Shown: piece after piece, positions 1 to 7,363 of the stretch
How positions within the stretch are numbered: position 1 is the stretch's first letter
Layout: every line of letters starts with the position of its first letter
Source of the DNA: UBA4416 sp964543545
Lineage (GTDB): Bacteria > Bacteroidota > Bacteroidia > B-17B0 > Aurantibacillaceae
Assembly (NCBI GenBank): GCA_964543545.1
Contig: CAZIYT010000002.1
Span: forward strand, 744,001 to 808,000
DNA: 64,000 bases
Direction: 5' to 3'
Translations under genes and position numbers: made by a program
Notes under the pieces: model-generated
Told to the model about the DNA's origin: nothing
The model's input: the letters and a program-made list of their open reading frames with translations, nothing else
The model's database searches: none

Positions 1-80
1 TACCATTTTTTGGCGGCTTCGTGATCGGTGGCGTAAAAGTTAACAGTGGCAAGGCCTCTTAAGACGTGTGTGTGTTTCAT
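1..80 (-). CDS. VOC (glyoxalase)-like protein, N-terminal fragment
   Basis: The reverse strand from the ATG at 80 reads MKHTHVLRGLATVNFYATD, then HEAAKKW, and leaves the window after 26 codons. An opening beta strand followed by 'NFYATDHEAAKKWY' is typical of the first beta-alpha unit of vicinal-oxygen-chelate proteins (glyoxalase/bleomycin-resistance fold). The metal ligands and function cannot be judged from this fragment. A TACATTTG -7 box lies 40 bp upstream at 120-127, which supports this start. The family call is inference from a short stretch. Confidence 0.6.
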   Translation of the reverse strand, partial: MKHTHVLRGLATVNFYATDHEAAKKW

Positions 81-119
81 GGTGGGTGGGTTTAAATGGT
101 TAAATAATGATTTCTGAAA

Positions 120-127
120 CAAATGTA
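120..127 (-). promoter_or_regulatory. -7 element for the VOC gene
   Basis: On the minus strand this reads TACATTTG, a full match to the Bacteroidota -7 consensus TAnnTTTG, 40 bp before the ATG at 80. No TTTG/TTG -33 element is visible at the expected distance. Confidence 0.5.
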
Positions 128-271
128 GAAGGAGCTTGTGACAGCCTTATGTCAGTAGCCTGAAAACAGTTTCCTGAATAATTCCAAATCATTGATTGTT
201 AGCCATTTTAAAACGAAAGCCCCCTTCCCCCTCCCGATCCAAAAAAATCCATGATTTACAAATGGATTTTT

Positions 272-279
272 TACTTTTG
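272..279 (+). promoter_or_regulatory. -7 element of the ferredoxin gene
   Basis: TACTTTTG matches TAnnTTTG. Only 7 bases separate it from the ATG at 287, so transcription should start at or within a base or two of the start codon. It also lies downstream of an earlier in-frame ATG at 251, which argues for the start at 287. No clear -33 element is visible. Confidence 0.6.
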
Positions 280-286
280 TAGTCCT

Positions 287-613
287 ATGATAGACATTAA
301 AGTAAACGTACAGAACAGCGATAACACCGTTACGACTCACGAAGCACCAACCGATATGGGCCTTAGCCTGATGGAATTCCTGAAAGGCTGTGATTACGAT
401 ATCCTCGCTACCTGTGGTGGCATGGCGTTATGCGCTACCTGCCATGTGAGCGTGGTCAATGGCTTTGAGCAGCTGCCGGAAATTACCGATGATGAATATG
501 CCATGCTGGATACCTTACCGAATATTACGGATACTTCCCGCCTGGCCTGCCAGCTGAAATTAAATCCCGACATGGATAACATCACCGTGAAGATCATGGG
601 TGACGGAAACTAG
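287..613 (+). CDS. 2Fe-2S ferredoxin (adrenodoxin type)
   Basis: Small soluble electron carrier of 108 residues. The cluster ligands are visible as C43, C49 and C52 in ATCGGMALCATC (C-x5-C-x2-C) plus C88 in RLACQL, the vertebrate/adrenodoxin-type pattern rather than the plant type. The acidic loop ITDDEYAMLD before the last cysteine is typical of the family and contacts partner reductases. The start at 287 is preferred over 251 because the -7 box lies between them. No Isc/Hsc genes adjoin, so the partner is unknown; in Bacteroidota such ferredoxins are often stand-alone. A strong terminator follows. Confidence 0.93.
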   Translation: MIDIKVNVQNSDNTVTTHEAPTDMGLSLMEFLKGCDYDILATCGGMALCATCHVSVVNGFEQLPEITDDEYAMLDTLPNITDTSRLACQLKLNPDMDNITVKIMGDGN

Positions 614-677
614 AACGGATACGCAGGTGCTGCAAATCTTCATCGATCGCAAAACGCCGTAGCTATACACATCATTA

Positions 678-720
678 AAAAGCCTTTATCACATGGATCG
701 TGATAAAGGCTTTTGTTTTT
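678..720 (+). terminator. Rho-independent terminator after ferredoxin
   Basis: A 15-bp perfect stem (678-692 with 700-714, AAAGCCTTTATCAC and complement), a 7-nt loop, then TTTTGTTTTT. The left side is A-rich, so it could also stop transcription arriving from the right. Confidence 0.85.
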
Positions 721-774
721 CAGGATGTGGGCGACTTCCGCTACGTTCAGTCACCAATATGCTTAGTCCGCCAG

Positions 775-1455
775 TTAATACAAATATCCTTCGTTATAGC
801 GGCGACGCTTGTTGAAGGCTGTTGAGTCGCCACTATAGTACCTCTCTCTGTCGGAATAATCCCTTAAGTTACGGTACCGGTCTTCGTCGCGGTAATACCC
901 CCGCTCCTCATAACGGTCGTCATCCCTCCATTCGTTGCGGTTGTTGTAGCGATCCTCATCGCGCTCATAGTCGTTCCGGTAATTGTTGTTATAATGGCTT
1001 CTGTTGTAACGGGCCGAATCCTCCGATCCGTAAAGGCTGTAGTGAGGATCGCTTCCGTAGCGGTTCTCTTCGCCACTGCGGTAAGAGGTAAAGTATTCCC
1101 GGTCGCTTTTACCGCGCCGCCTGCCACCGCTGAAAACATCACTCAGCGATTGGCCGCGCGCTTCCTCCGAACGGTTATTTTGCGGGCCGTTGCTATAATA
1201 GTAGTTGTCCTTATCGTTGTAGCGGGTATCAAAATCCCCATGGCGTGCAGAATCGTCGTAAATATTACTGAAAGGGCCGTAATCGTCTTCCCGGCGCCCA
1301 TAATTGGATGCGTGGTACCGGTCGTCCTCATAGCGGTCGCGCTCATCGCGCCAGGAGCCCGAATAGGGATCCCTGCCCCGGTTAGTGTCATCTGATGAGT
1401 ATCCGTCGCGGCTGTTATAACGGCCATCGCGGTAAGTGTTGCGTTGCTTATACAT
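775..1455 (-). CDS. Tyr/Arg-rich low-complexity protein
   Basis: 226 residues with no recognisable fold. By my count it has 34 Tyr and 40 Arg (a third of the protein), and most of the rest is Asp, Ser, Asn, Gly and Glu. Short motifs such as DRY, RDD, YRDED and YNNR recur throughout; there is almost no Leu, Ile or Val. There is no signal peptide or membrane segment, so it should be cytoplasmic and intrinsically disordered. A central patch (SLSDVFSGGRRRGKSDRE, about residues 103-120) is the least repetitive part. Overlapping frames are also open because of the codon bias, but only this frame runs full length from an ATG with a stop just before the terminator region. Function unknown. Confidence 0.6.
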   Translation of the reverse strand: MYKQRNTYRDGRYNSRDGYSSDDTNRGRDPYSGSWRDERDRYEDDRYHASNYGRREDDYGPFSNIYDDSARHGDFDTRYNDKDNYYYSNGPQNNRSEEARGQSLSDVFSGGRRRGKSDREYFTSYRSGEENRYGSDPHYSLYGSEDSARYNRSHYNNNYRNDYERDEDRYNNRNEWRDDDRYEERGYYRDEDRYRNLRDYSDRERYYSGDSTAFNKRRRYNEGYLY

Positions 1456-1607
1456 GGCTTTAGCATTAAAGGGTTAATAATCCGTATCGTTTATAACAAG
1501 CGGTTTCCAAACCTGATGCCATACAGGTTCCGGTTTCAGGAGCCTGTTAGCCCTGATTTTGTGGAAAATCCCCTTCATTTTTTCCGGCTGGCCTGTTTTT
1601 AATGCAG

Positions 1608-1640
1608 AAGACCCGGCAATTGCTTACCGGGTCTTATTAT
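1608..1640. terminator. Hairpin between convergent/adjacent genes
   Basis: AAGACCCGG (1608-1616) pairs perfectly with CCGGGTCTT (1627-1635) around a 10-nt loop. Only a weak ATTATT tail follows, so it is either a modest terminator or an mRNA 3' end-protecting hairpin downstream of the minus-strand TPR gene. Confidence 0.45.
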
Positions 1641-1714
1641 TCACTCATCACACACTGCACATAAGTTGCACTTTCATTACAATGAACTGAATCACTGTAG
1701 CTTACAGCACAACA

Positions 1715-2191
1715 TTAAAGTAGTTTCTGGGCCTTGCCGCTGTAATTGCCCTGGGGCAAAATACTGAGGTAATGCCTGGCCCATTTAGCCTTGTCATTCT
1801 CTTTTTTCATCAGTTTTTCGCAGGCCTCCCAGATGTTATCATCTGCCATGCCCTTGTCGAATCCGTTTTTAAAAGAGCCGGCGTAAGATTCAATCGCTTT
1901 TTCATAGTCTCCCAGGAAAAAATGACAAACGCCAATCTGGTTATCGCAGGTCCCCTTTTGGTCCGTATCGGTTGTATTAGCTTTTACCTGTTCAAACATG
2001 ATCAGGGCTTCAGCGTACTTTCCTTTGGGCACCAAACGGCAGGCCTGGTTAAATGTATTGTTATAATCCTCCGGCGCCATTTTATCTTCCAGCGAGCTTT
2101 GGATCTGCTCCATTTCCTGCATGGAAAGGTTGTTGGTATGCGCTAATACATTGTCTTTCTTTTTTCCGAAGAGCGAATCAAATAATCCCAT
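1715..2191 (-). CDS. TPR-repeat protein
   Basis: 158 residues, no signal peptide. Residues about 43-105 form two tetratricopeptide-like helical hairpins (ACRLVPKGKYAEALIMFEQV and GVCHFFLGDYEKAIESYAGS) with the canonical small-Gly-Tyr-Ala spacing. The N-terminus MGLFDSLFGKKK resembles small cytoplasmic Bacteroidota proteins that start with an amphipathic LFGKKK segment. It follows the lipoprotein gene by 17 bp on the same strand, so the two are probably co-transcribed. Likely a protein-protein interaction module; its partner is unknown. Confidence 0.8.
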   Translation of the reverse strand: MGLFDSLFGKKKDNVLAHTNNLSMQEMEQIQSSLEDKMAPEDYNNTFNQACRLVPKGKYAEALIMFEQVKANTTDTDQKGTCDNQIGVCHFFLGDYEKAIESYAGSFKNGFDKGMADDNIWEACEKLMKKENDKAKWARHYLSILPQGNYSGKAQKLL

Positions 2192-2208
2192 GTCGTTTTT
2201 TTATAGAA

Positions 2209-2826
2209 TTATTTTGCAACCGCTGTTTTAGCCGCTTCGTACATCACTTTAATATCGTCATTGGAATAATCCGTAAACTGGTCAGGAGAAATGTCGTAAG
2301 GCATACCTTCAGAGATGATCACTGTTTTTTCACCGGCCTGTACAAACTGCCTGAAAGATACTTTTCCGTCTTTATCGGCTTTCAGGAAACCATTGGCGTC
2401 TTCCGCTTCAATTTTTCCAAAGCTTGGGTTCAGCTCCTTGTCAACGATCATTCCTTTGATCATCTCCATGTTGTCGGCAAGAGCGCCATCCATTTGTGAA
2501 AAGGTCATTTTAAAGAATTTTCCACCATATACGCAAACATCACCATTGGTTTTGTACACCATGACTTTGGAATCTTTTGGTGCTTTTACCGTTACCGGAA
2601 TGCCGTTAGACGTGAGGTCGAGGTCAACCAGGTCGGCTACTTTAAAATGTGTTTCATTGATAGCCGGCTCCGAAGATGCTTCCGTAGAGGTAGCAGCGCC
2701 ATCCGTTGCCGTTTTGGCTCCTGAACCGCCGCAGCTTGTAAGAACAAGGGTAAGGGCGATACAGCCTGTTAAGATTGTTTTAGCCGGCGCGAAGGCGATA
2801 GCTTGTTTGGTTGGGTTGAGTTTCAT
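2209..2826 (-). CDS. Putative lipoprotein
   Basis: 205 residues. A lipoprotein signal peptide ends in the lipobox LVLTSC with C32 as the lipidated residue, followed by GGSG and a Ser/Thr/Ala-rich linker to about residue 60. The mature part (KVADLVDLDL onward) is a compact mixed alpha/beta domain I cannot assign. The N-terminal region before the hydrophobic core is long (about 17 residues), so M1 may not be the exact start, but the -7 box at 2857-2864 fits it. It lies just upstream of the TPR gene in the same transcription unit. Its leader is related to that of the NHL-repeat gene (see the 25-bp elements). Confidence 0.8.
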   Translation of the reverse strand: MKLNPTKQAIAFAPAKTILTGCIALTLVLTSCGGSGAKTATDGAATSTEASSEPAINETHFKVADLVDLDLTSNGIPVTVKAPKDSKVMVYKTNGDVCVYGGKFFKMTFSQMDGALADNMEMIKGMIVDKELNPSFGKIEAEDANGFLKADKDGKVSFRQFVQAGEKTVIISEGMPYDISPDQFTDYSNDDIKVMYEAAKTAVAK

Positions 2827-2856
2827 AGAGTTTTAGGTTAGTGATTAAAATCCGGG

Positions 2857-2864
2857 CAAAACTA
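2857..2864 (-). promoter_or_regulatory. -7 element of the lipoprotein gene
   Basis: Minus strand TAGTTTTG, a full TAnnTTTG match 30 bp upstream of the ATG at 2826. Confidence 0.5.
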
Positions 2865-2878
2865 AAGCATGCAAAACG

Positions 2879-2903
2879 ACTTTTTTCAGCAAATAGCTAT
2901 CCG
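2879..2903 (-). promoter_or_regulatory. Conserved 25-bp upstream element, copy 1
   Basis: Shares 20 of 25 positions with each of two other copies (6526-6550 and 12392-12416). Each copy lies in the same orientation 50-135 bp upstream of a minus-strand start codon. Here it is 53-77 bp before the lipoprotein start. Similarity to copy 2 continues on both sides, so these two leaders look like duplicates of one promoter region. The core on the minus strand is an imperfect palindrome GCGGATA/TATTTGC that can pair with G-U wobbles, followed by GAAAAAAGT. Confidence 0.4.
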
Positions 2904-2952
2904 CTCCTTTTGAATGTATATTCGACAGAGTCTGCTGAGCATCCGCAAACCT

Positions 2953-5900
2953 CTAAGGTGCGGTTTTTATTAATTTACCTGTCCAGTGAGCCTGATCGCC
3001 GATAACCGTTACGATATACACGCCCGGCGCCTTATCCTGCAGGTCGATGGCGTGCTCGCCTTCTTCCAGGATGTTCTCAGATACGAGCTCTCCGATGCTG
3101 TTTGTGAGGATTAGCCTTGCTTTCTGAACCAGCCTGATCGTAAATACACCATGGCCCGGGTTCGGATAAATGCTCATGCCTTCCATAACGATAGACTCCG
3201 CTATTCCGGTACATAAGCTCACACTTTGTGTCACCGTTGCCATATTGGAGCAACCCTGGGCGTTTGTTCCGCTAAGGGTATAAGTTGTTGTTACAGTAGG
3301 AGCCACAACACTACTTAAGGCATTGGAATTTGTATTCCAGGTATACGTAGAGGCGCTGCCTGTGGCTGTTAAAGTAAGCGTTTGACCGCTACAGGTAAAG
3401 CTGTTGCTACTGGTTGCCGTCATCGTGGGCTTAGCATTCACCGTGACAGAGCTGATGGCTGTATTAGCGCTGAGGCATCCCTGGGCGCTTGTTCCGGTAA
3501 CGCTGTAGCTGGTGTTGGAGGAAGGCGTCACCACATTGGAGCCACCGCTGTATGTGTAGGTCGCTGCACCAACTGGAACGATGGTAAACGATTGACCGGA
3601 GCAAACTGATCCGCTGTTGACTGTTAGCGTTGGAACTGCATTCACCGTCACAGAGCTGATGGCTGTATTAGCGCTGAGGCAACCCTGGGCGCTTGTTCCG
3701 GTAACGCTGTATGTTGTGTTGGAGGAAGGCGTCACCACATTAGAGCCACCGCTGTATGTATAGGTCGCTGCGCCACCGGGAATAATCGTAAACGATTGGC
3801 CGGAGCAAAGCGATCCGCTGTTGACCGTTAGCGTTGGGGCGGCATTCACCGTGACAGAGCTGATGGCCGTATTAGCGCTGAGGCATCCCTGGGCGCTTGT
3901 TCCGGTAACGCTGTACGTTGTATTGGAGGAAGGCGTCACCACATTGGAACCACCGCTGTATGTGTAGGTCGCTGCGCNNNNNNNNNNNNNNNNNNNNNNN
4001 NNNNNNNNNNNNNNNNNNNNNNNNNNNNNNNNNNNNNNNNNNNNNNNNNNNNNNNNNNNNNNNNNNNNNNNNNNNNNTTGGAGGAAGGCGTCACCACATT
4101 GGAACCACCGCTGTATGTGTAGGTCGCTGCGCCACCGGGAACGATGGTAAACGATTGACCGGAACAAAGCGAACCGCTGTTGACCGTTACGGTTGGCACT
4201 GAGTTGACGGTAAATGATACAGCGGTTCTGACAGCGCTCACGGTGCAGGTTGCTGCCTCCGCATAATAGGTATAGGTGCCTGCGCTTAAGGTATTGGAGC
4301 TTACAACCATACTGCCTGTCGTGATGACTGTTCCACCGGAAGGTGCATTAAACCAACTCACCGTGCCCGTCGCTGTAGCCGTCAGGGTGGTGGTATTACC
4401 GGCGCATACGCTGGCATTGGCTGCGCTTGTTGCATTGACAGGAGCCGAAGGCGCTGAGCAGGAAGTGATCTTCCGGATCTTGTTGTCATCCCGTACTGTT
4501 ACAAAAACACTTCCGGAAGCATCTGTACACACGCCATATATGGACGCAAATTCCGCAACAGCCACCGCACCATCTGTATCACCCACAAGGCCCGTTCCGG
4601 CAAGGGTGCTTACCATTCCGGCCGGCGTGATTTTCCGGATCTTGTTATTATCCTTATCCACCACATAGATCATTCCGGCGGCATCGCACCAAAGGCCATG
4701 AGGCATCTTAAAGGATGCGGCAGTACCGGTACCGTCTACAGCTCCTGGAGTCCCTGAGCCGGCAAAGGTCGTCACCACGCCCGCCGGTGTAATTTTCCGG
4801 ATCTTGTGGTTATAGGTATCGCCTACGTAAATATTTCCGGAGGCATCGGCACAGATGCCGTATGGGTAATTGAAGCTGGCGGCAGTGCCTGTAGCATCGG
4901 TAGCGCCTGTAGAGCCTGAGCCGGCAAAGGTTGTCACCACCCCGGCAGGAGTGATTTTACGGATCTTGCTATTATCTGTATCTGCCACATAAATATTTCC
5001 GGAGGCATCGGAACAGATCTGGTTGGGATAATTGAAACTGGCAGCTGTGCCTGTACCGTCTGTTGCTACGCCGGGGCCTCCGCCTGCAAAGGTGCTAACG
5101 ACGCCCGAAGCAATCTTCCGGATCTTCTGGTTGCTCCTGTCCGATACATACATATTTCCGGAAGGGTCGAAGCACAGGCCGGTCGGATAATAAAAGCTGG
5201 CGCTGGCTACAGGACCGTCCACCGAACCGGAACCGGCAATACCCGCAAAGGTGCTGACTACTCCGGCTGGTGTGACCTTCCGGATCTTATTGTTGCTCAC
5301 ATCGGCTACATACACATTCCCGGCAGCATCCGAGCAAATGCTTTCCGGCTGCGAAAAGCTGGCGTTATTTCCGGTCAGATCCTGCGCGCCATAACCGCCG
5401 CCGCCAACAAAACCGCTGACAGTACCGGCCGGGGAGATTTTCCGGATGCTGGTTTCGGATACCACATAAACATCGCCGGAAGCATGGGCACAGAGGCCGA
5501 ATAAATTATTAAAGCTGGCGCTTGCCGCGGGACCAAAGGCTACACCTGCCATACCGGAGCCTGAAAAGGTGCTTACCACGGCGGCAGGCGTCATTTTCCG
5601 GATCTTGTAATTAGAGCGGTCAGACACATAAAGATCGCCGGCAGCGTCTATGCAAATGGCATAAGGCCCGTTAAAGCTGGCAGCTGTTCCGGTAGCATTG
5701 ACGGAGCCTGCACTGCCGGTGCCGGCAAAGGTCGTTACAACGCCTGCCGGTGTTACTTTCCGGATCTTCTGATTTCCATAATCCGATACGTAAATATTTC
5801 CGGCAGCATCGGCACATACTCCTGTCGGGCTTTGAAAGCTGGCCGCTGTTCCCGTAGCATCTGTGGCTCCCGCAGAGCCGGAGCCTGCAAGCGTTGTAAC

Positions 5901-6458
5901 CACACCGGCCTGGGTTACCTTACGGATTTTGTTACCGATATTTTCTGATACATACAGATCTCCTGCCGCATCGATGCAGATGCCATGCGGATAATTAAAG
6001 CTGGCGGCTGCTCCTGTACCGTTCGCAGAGCCGGGAATACCCGAGCCTGCCAGTGTAGTTACAACACCTGCCGGCGTTATTTTCCGGATCTTATGATTGG
6101 AAGCATCCGCCACATAGATATTGCCGGAAGCATCCGAGCACAGGCCTCTTGGATAGTTAAAACTGGCAGCCGTTCCTGTTCCGTCGGCAGAGCCGGTAGA
6201 ACCGGTACCGGCAAAGGTGGTGACCACTCCCGACGGCGTTACTTTTTTTATCTTAACGGTACCTTCATCCGCTATATACATATTCCCTGCAGGATCAAAG
6301 CAGATCCCGTGCGGCACCTCAAACCTGGCCGCGATGCCCGTTCCATCTTTATCTCCCTTCATTCCCAAAGGACCGGCAAGCGTGCTTACCACCTGTGAAA
6401 ACAGGCTATTCAGGCATACGAGACAGAACATAACTGCCAACATCAATTTAGTTTTCAT
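2953..6458 (-). CDS. T9SS-sorted NHL-repeat cell-surface protein (spans assembly gap)
   Basis: A secreted or surface protein. Signal peptide MKTKLMLAVMFCLVCLNSLF; then 12 NHL repeats of about 54 residues (residues about 22-660; each has ASFNYP.GIC.DASGNIYVAD...KIRKITPAG), enough for two six-bladed beta propellers; then an Ig-like segment; then 68-residue PKD/Ig-like repeats (TYTYSGGSNVVTPSSNTTYS); finally a type IX sorting domain (SIYPNPGHGVFTIRL ... GVYIVTVIG) ending in KLIKTAP. The reading frame changes across the 100-N gap (3978-4077), but the visible coding length (2381 + 1025 nt) and the 204-bp period both require a true gap of 149+204k bp, which restores one continuous frame. I therefore call one gene of at least about 1184 residues. 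Likely role: ligand binding or adhesion outside the cell. Confidence 0.85.
3430..4200 (-). repeat. 204-bp tandem repeats encoding 68-residue Ig-like units
   Basis: The same landmark (CCGCTGTATGT) occurs at 3545, 3749 and 3953, exactly 204 bp apart, and again at 4108 beyond the gap. Units are nearly identical in DNA, which is why the assembly broke here. At least four copies are present, one or more of them partly inside the gap. Confidence 0.9.
3978..4077. other. Assembly gap of exactly 100 N
   Basis: A round-number placeholder inside the 204-bp repeats. From the repeat phase the missing sequence should be 149+204k bp (k = 0, 1, 2...). Confidence 0.97.
4460..6395 (-). repeat. 12 tandem NHL-repeat units (about 162 bp each)
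   Basis: Imperfect direct repeats of about 162 bp, each coding one NHL blade. They share the landmark TTCCGGATCTT, which encodes KIRK. Copies are more diverged than the 204-bp repeats. Confidence 0.85.
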
Positions 6459-6525
6459 AATTTAAATGAGTTTTAGATGAAGCAATATTAGTGAATAAAG
6501 CATGCGCCTGCCTATTACCAGAGGC

Positions 6526-6550
6526 AGTTTTTTCGGCGAATATCTATTCG
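6526..6550 (-). promoter_or_regulatory. Conserved 25-bp upstream element, copy 2
   Basis: Second copy of the element described at 2879-2903, 68-92 bp upstream of the NHL-repeat gene. The palindrome is perfect here: GCGAATA-TC-TATTCGC. Downstream of it the leader also shares GCATGCTTTA, CACTAA and CTAAAACTC with copy 1. The best -7 candidate is TAATATTG at 6483-6490, one mismatch from consensus. Confidence 0.4.
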
Positions 6551-6605
6551 CGCACAACGAGTGTGTATCTGATAAGGTCTGTTGAGTATTTGTATGCCCG
6601 TACGG

Positions 6606-7352
6606 CTACATGTCATTCATCAGCGTCATAAATTCTTCACGCTTCCGGCTTGCTAAGGGAATCCTTGCATTGTTTTTCATGACGATAAGGCCTCCGTCGG
6701 CTTTCACAAAGTGATCGAAGTAAGCCATGTTGATAAGGTGCGATTGATGCGGCCTGAAAAAGCCGATAGGCACCAGCATGGTTTCGTATTCCTTTAAGGT
6801 AGTAGACACGATAAGCTTAGGGGCATTCACGAAATGAAAGGTGGTATAATTTCTTTCCGACTCGCAATGCACAATGTCCTGGATATTCACGGAAAAGAGC
6901 TTTTCCGCCGTTTTAAGAACCATTTTTTGCAGGCCCTTGGGCCGTTCGATATTAGAAAACAAGGCGCCGAGTTTCACCTCCAGACTTTCTTTATTCAATG
7001 CATCCTCGGCTTTTCCAACAGCTGCTACCAGATCTTCCGGATCGATTGGCTTCAGCAGGTAATCAATGGCACTGAAGCGAAAGGCCCTGATGGCAAAATC
7101 CTGGAACCCGGTAATAAAGATCACTTTAAAATTGATGGGCTTGAGCTGTTGTAAAAGGTCGAATCCTGTGCCATCAGGCATTTCCACATCCAGGAATACC
7201 AGGTCGGGCAAAAATTTCCGGATCACCTCTATCCCCGATTTCACGTCTACGGCTTCCGCCATAATCGTCACCTGGGGGCAATGCTCCCTGATGAGGTCCA
7301 TGTTCTTAGTCCTCACATGATCCATATCGTCGATAATAACCGCTCTTAACAT
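6606..7352 (-). CDS. LytTR-family response regulator
   Basis: 248 residues. The receiver domain (1-125) has acidic pocket D8/D9, phosphoacceptor D55 in LVFLDVEMPDGTG, switch T81 and conserved K101 in DYLLKPID. The LytTR DNA-binding domain (about 140-245) includes CESERNYTTFHF and FFRPHQSHLINM. It is last in a same-strand operon, 11 bp after the second TPR sensor kinase, and is the obvious output for both kinases. LytTR proteins bind tandem direct repeats, often in promoters of envelope or secreted genes; the NHL-repeat gene just downstream is a possible target (inference). Confidence 0.93.
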   Translation of the reverse strand: MLRAVIIDDMDHVRTKNMDLIREHCPQVTIMAEAVDVKSGIEVIRKFLPDLVFLDVEMPDGTGFDLLQQLKPINFKVIFITGFQDFAIRAFRFSAIDYLLKPIDPEDLVAAVGKAEDALNKESLEVKLGALFSNIERPKGLQKMVLKTAEKLFSVNIQDIVHCESERNYTTFHFVNAPKLIVSTTLKEYETMLVPIGFFRPHQSHLINMAYFDHFVKADGGLIVMKNNARIPLASRKREEFMTLMNDM

Positions 7353-7363
7353 AACCAGGTCAT

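Noticed and set aside
994..1466. Several alternative open frames over the Tyr/Arg-rich gene
   Set aside because: They arise from the biased codons (few stops in complementary frames); only the 226-codon frame spans the region.
4460..6395. CRISPR-like or intergenic tandem array
   Set aside because: The regular repeats encode NHL blades in a continuous frame.
2953..6458. Two separate genes either side of the N gap
   Set aside because: The frame mismatch comes from the arbitrary 100-N length; repeat phase and codon phase both restore a single gene.
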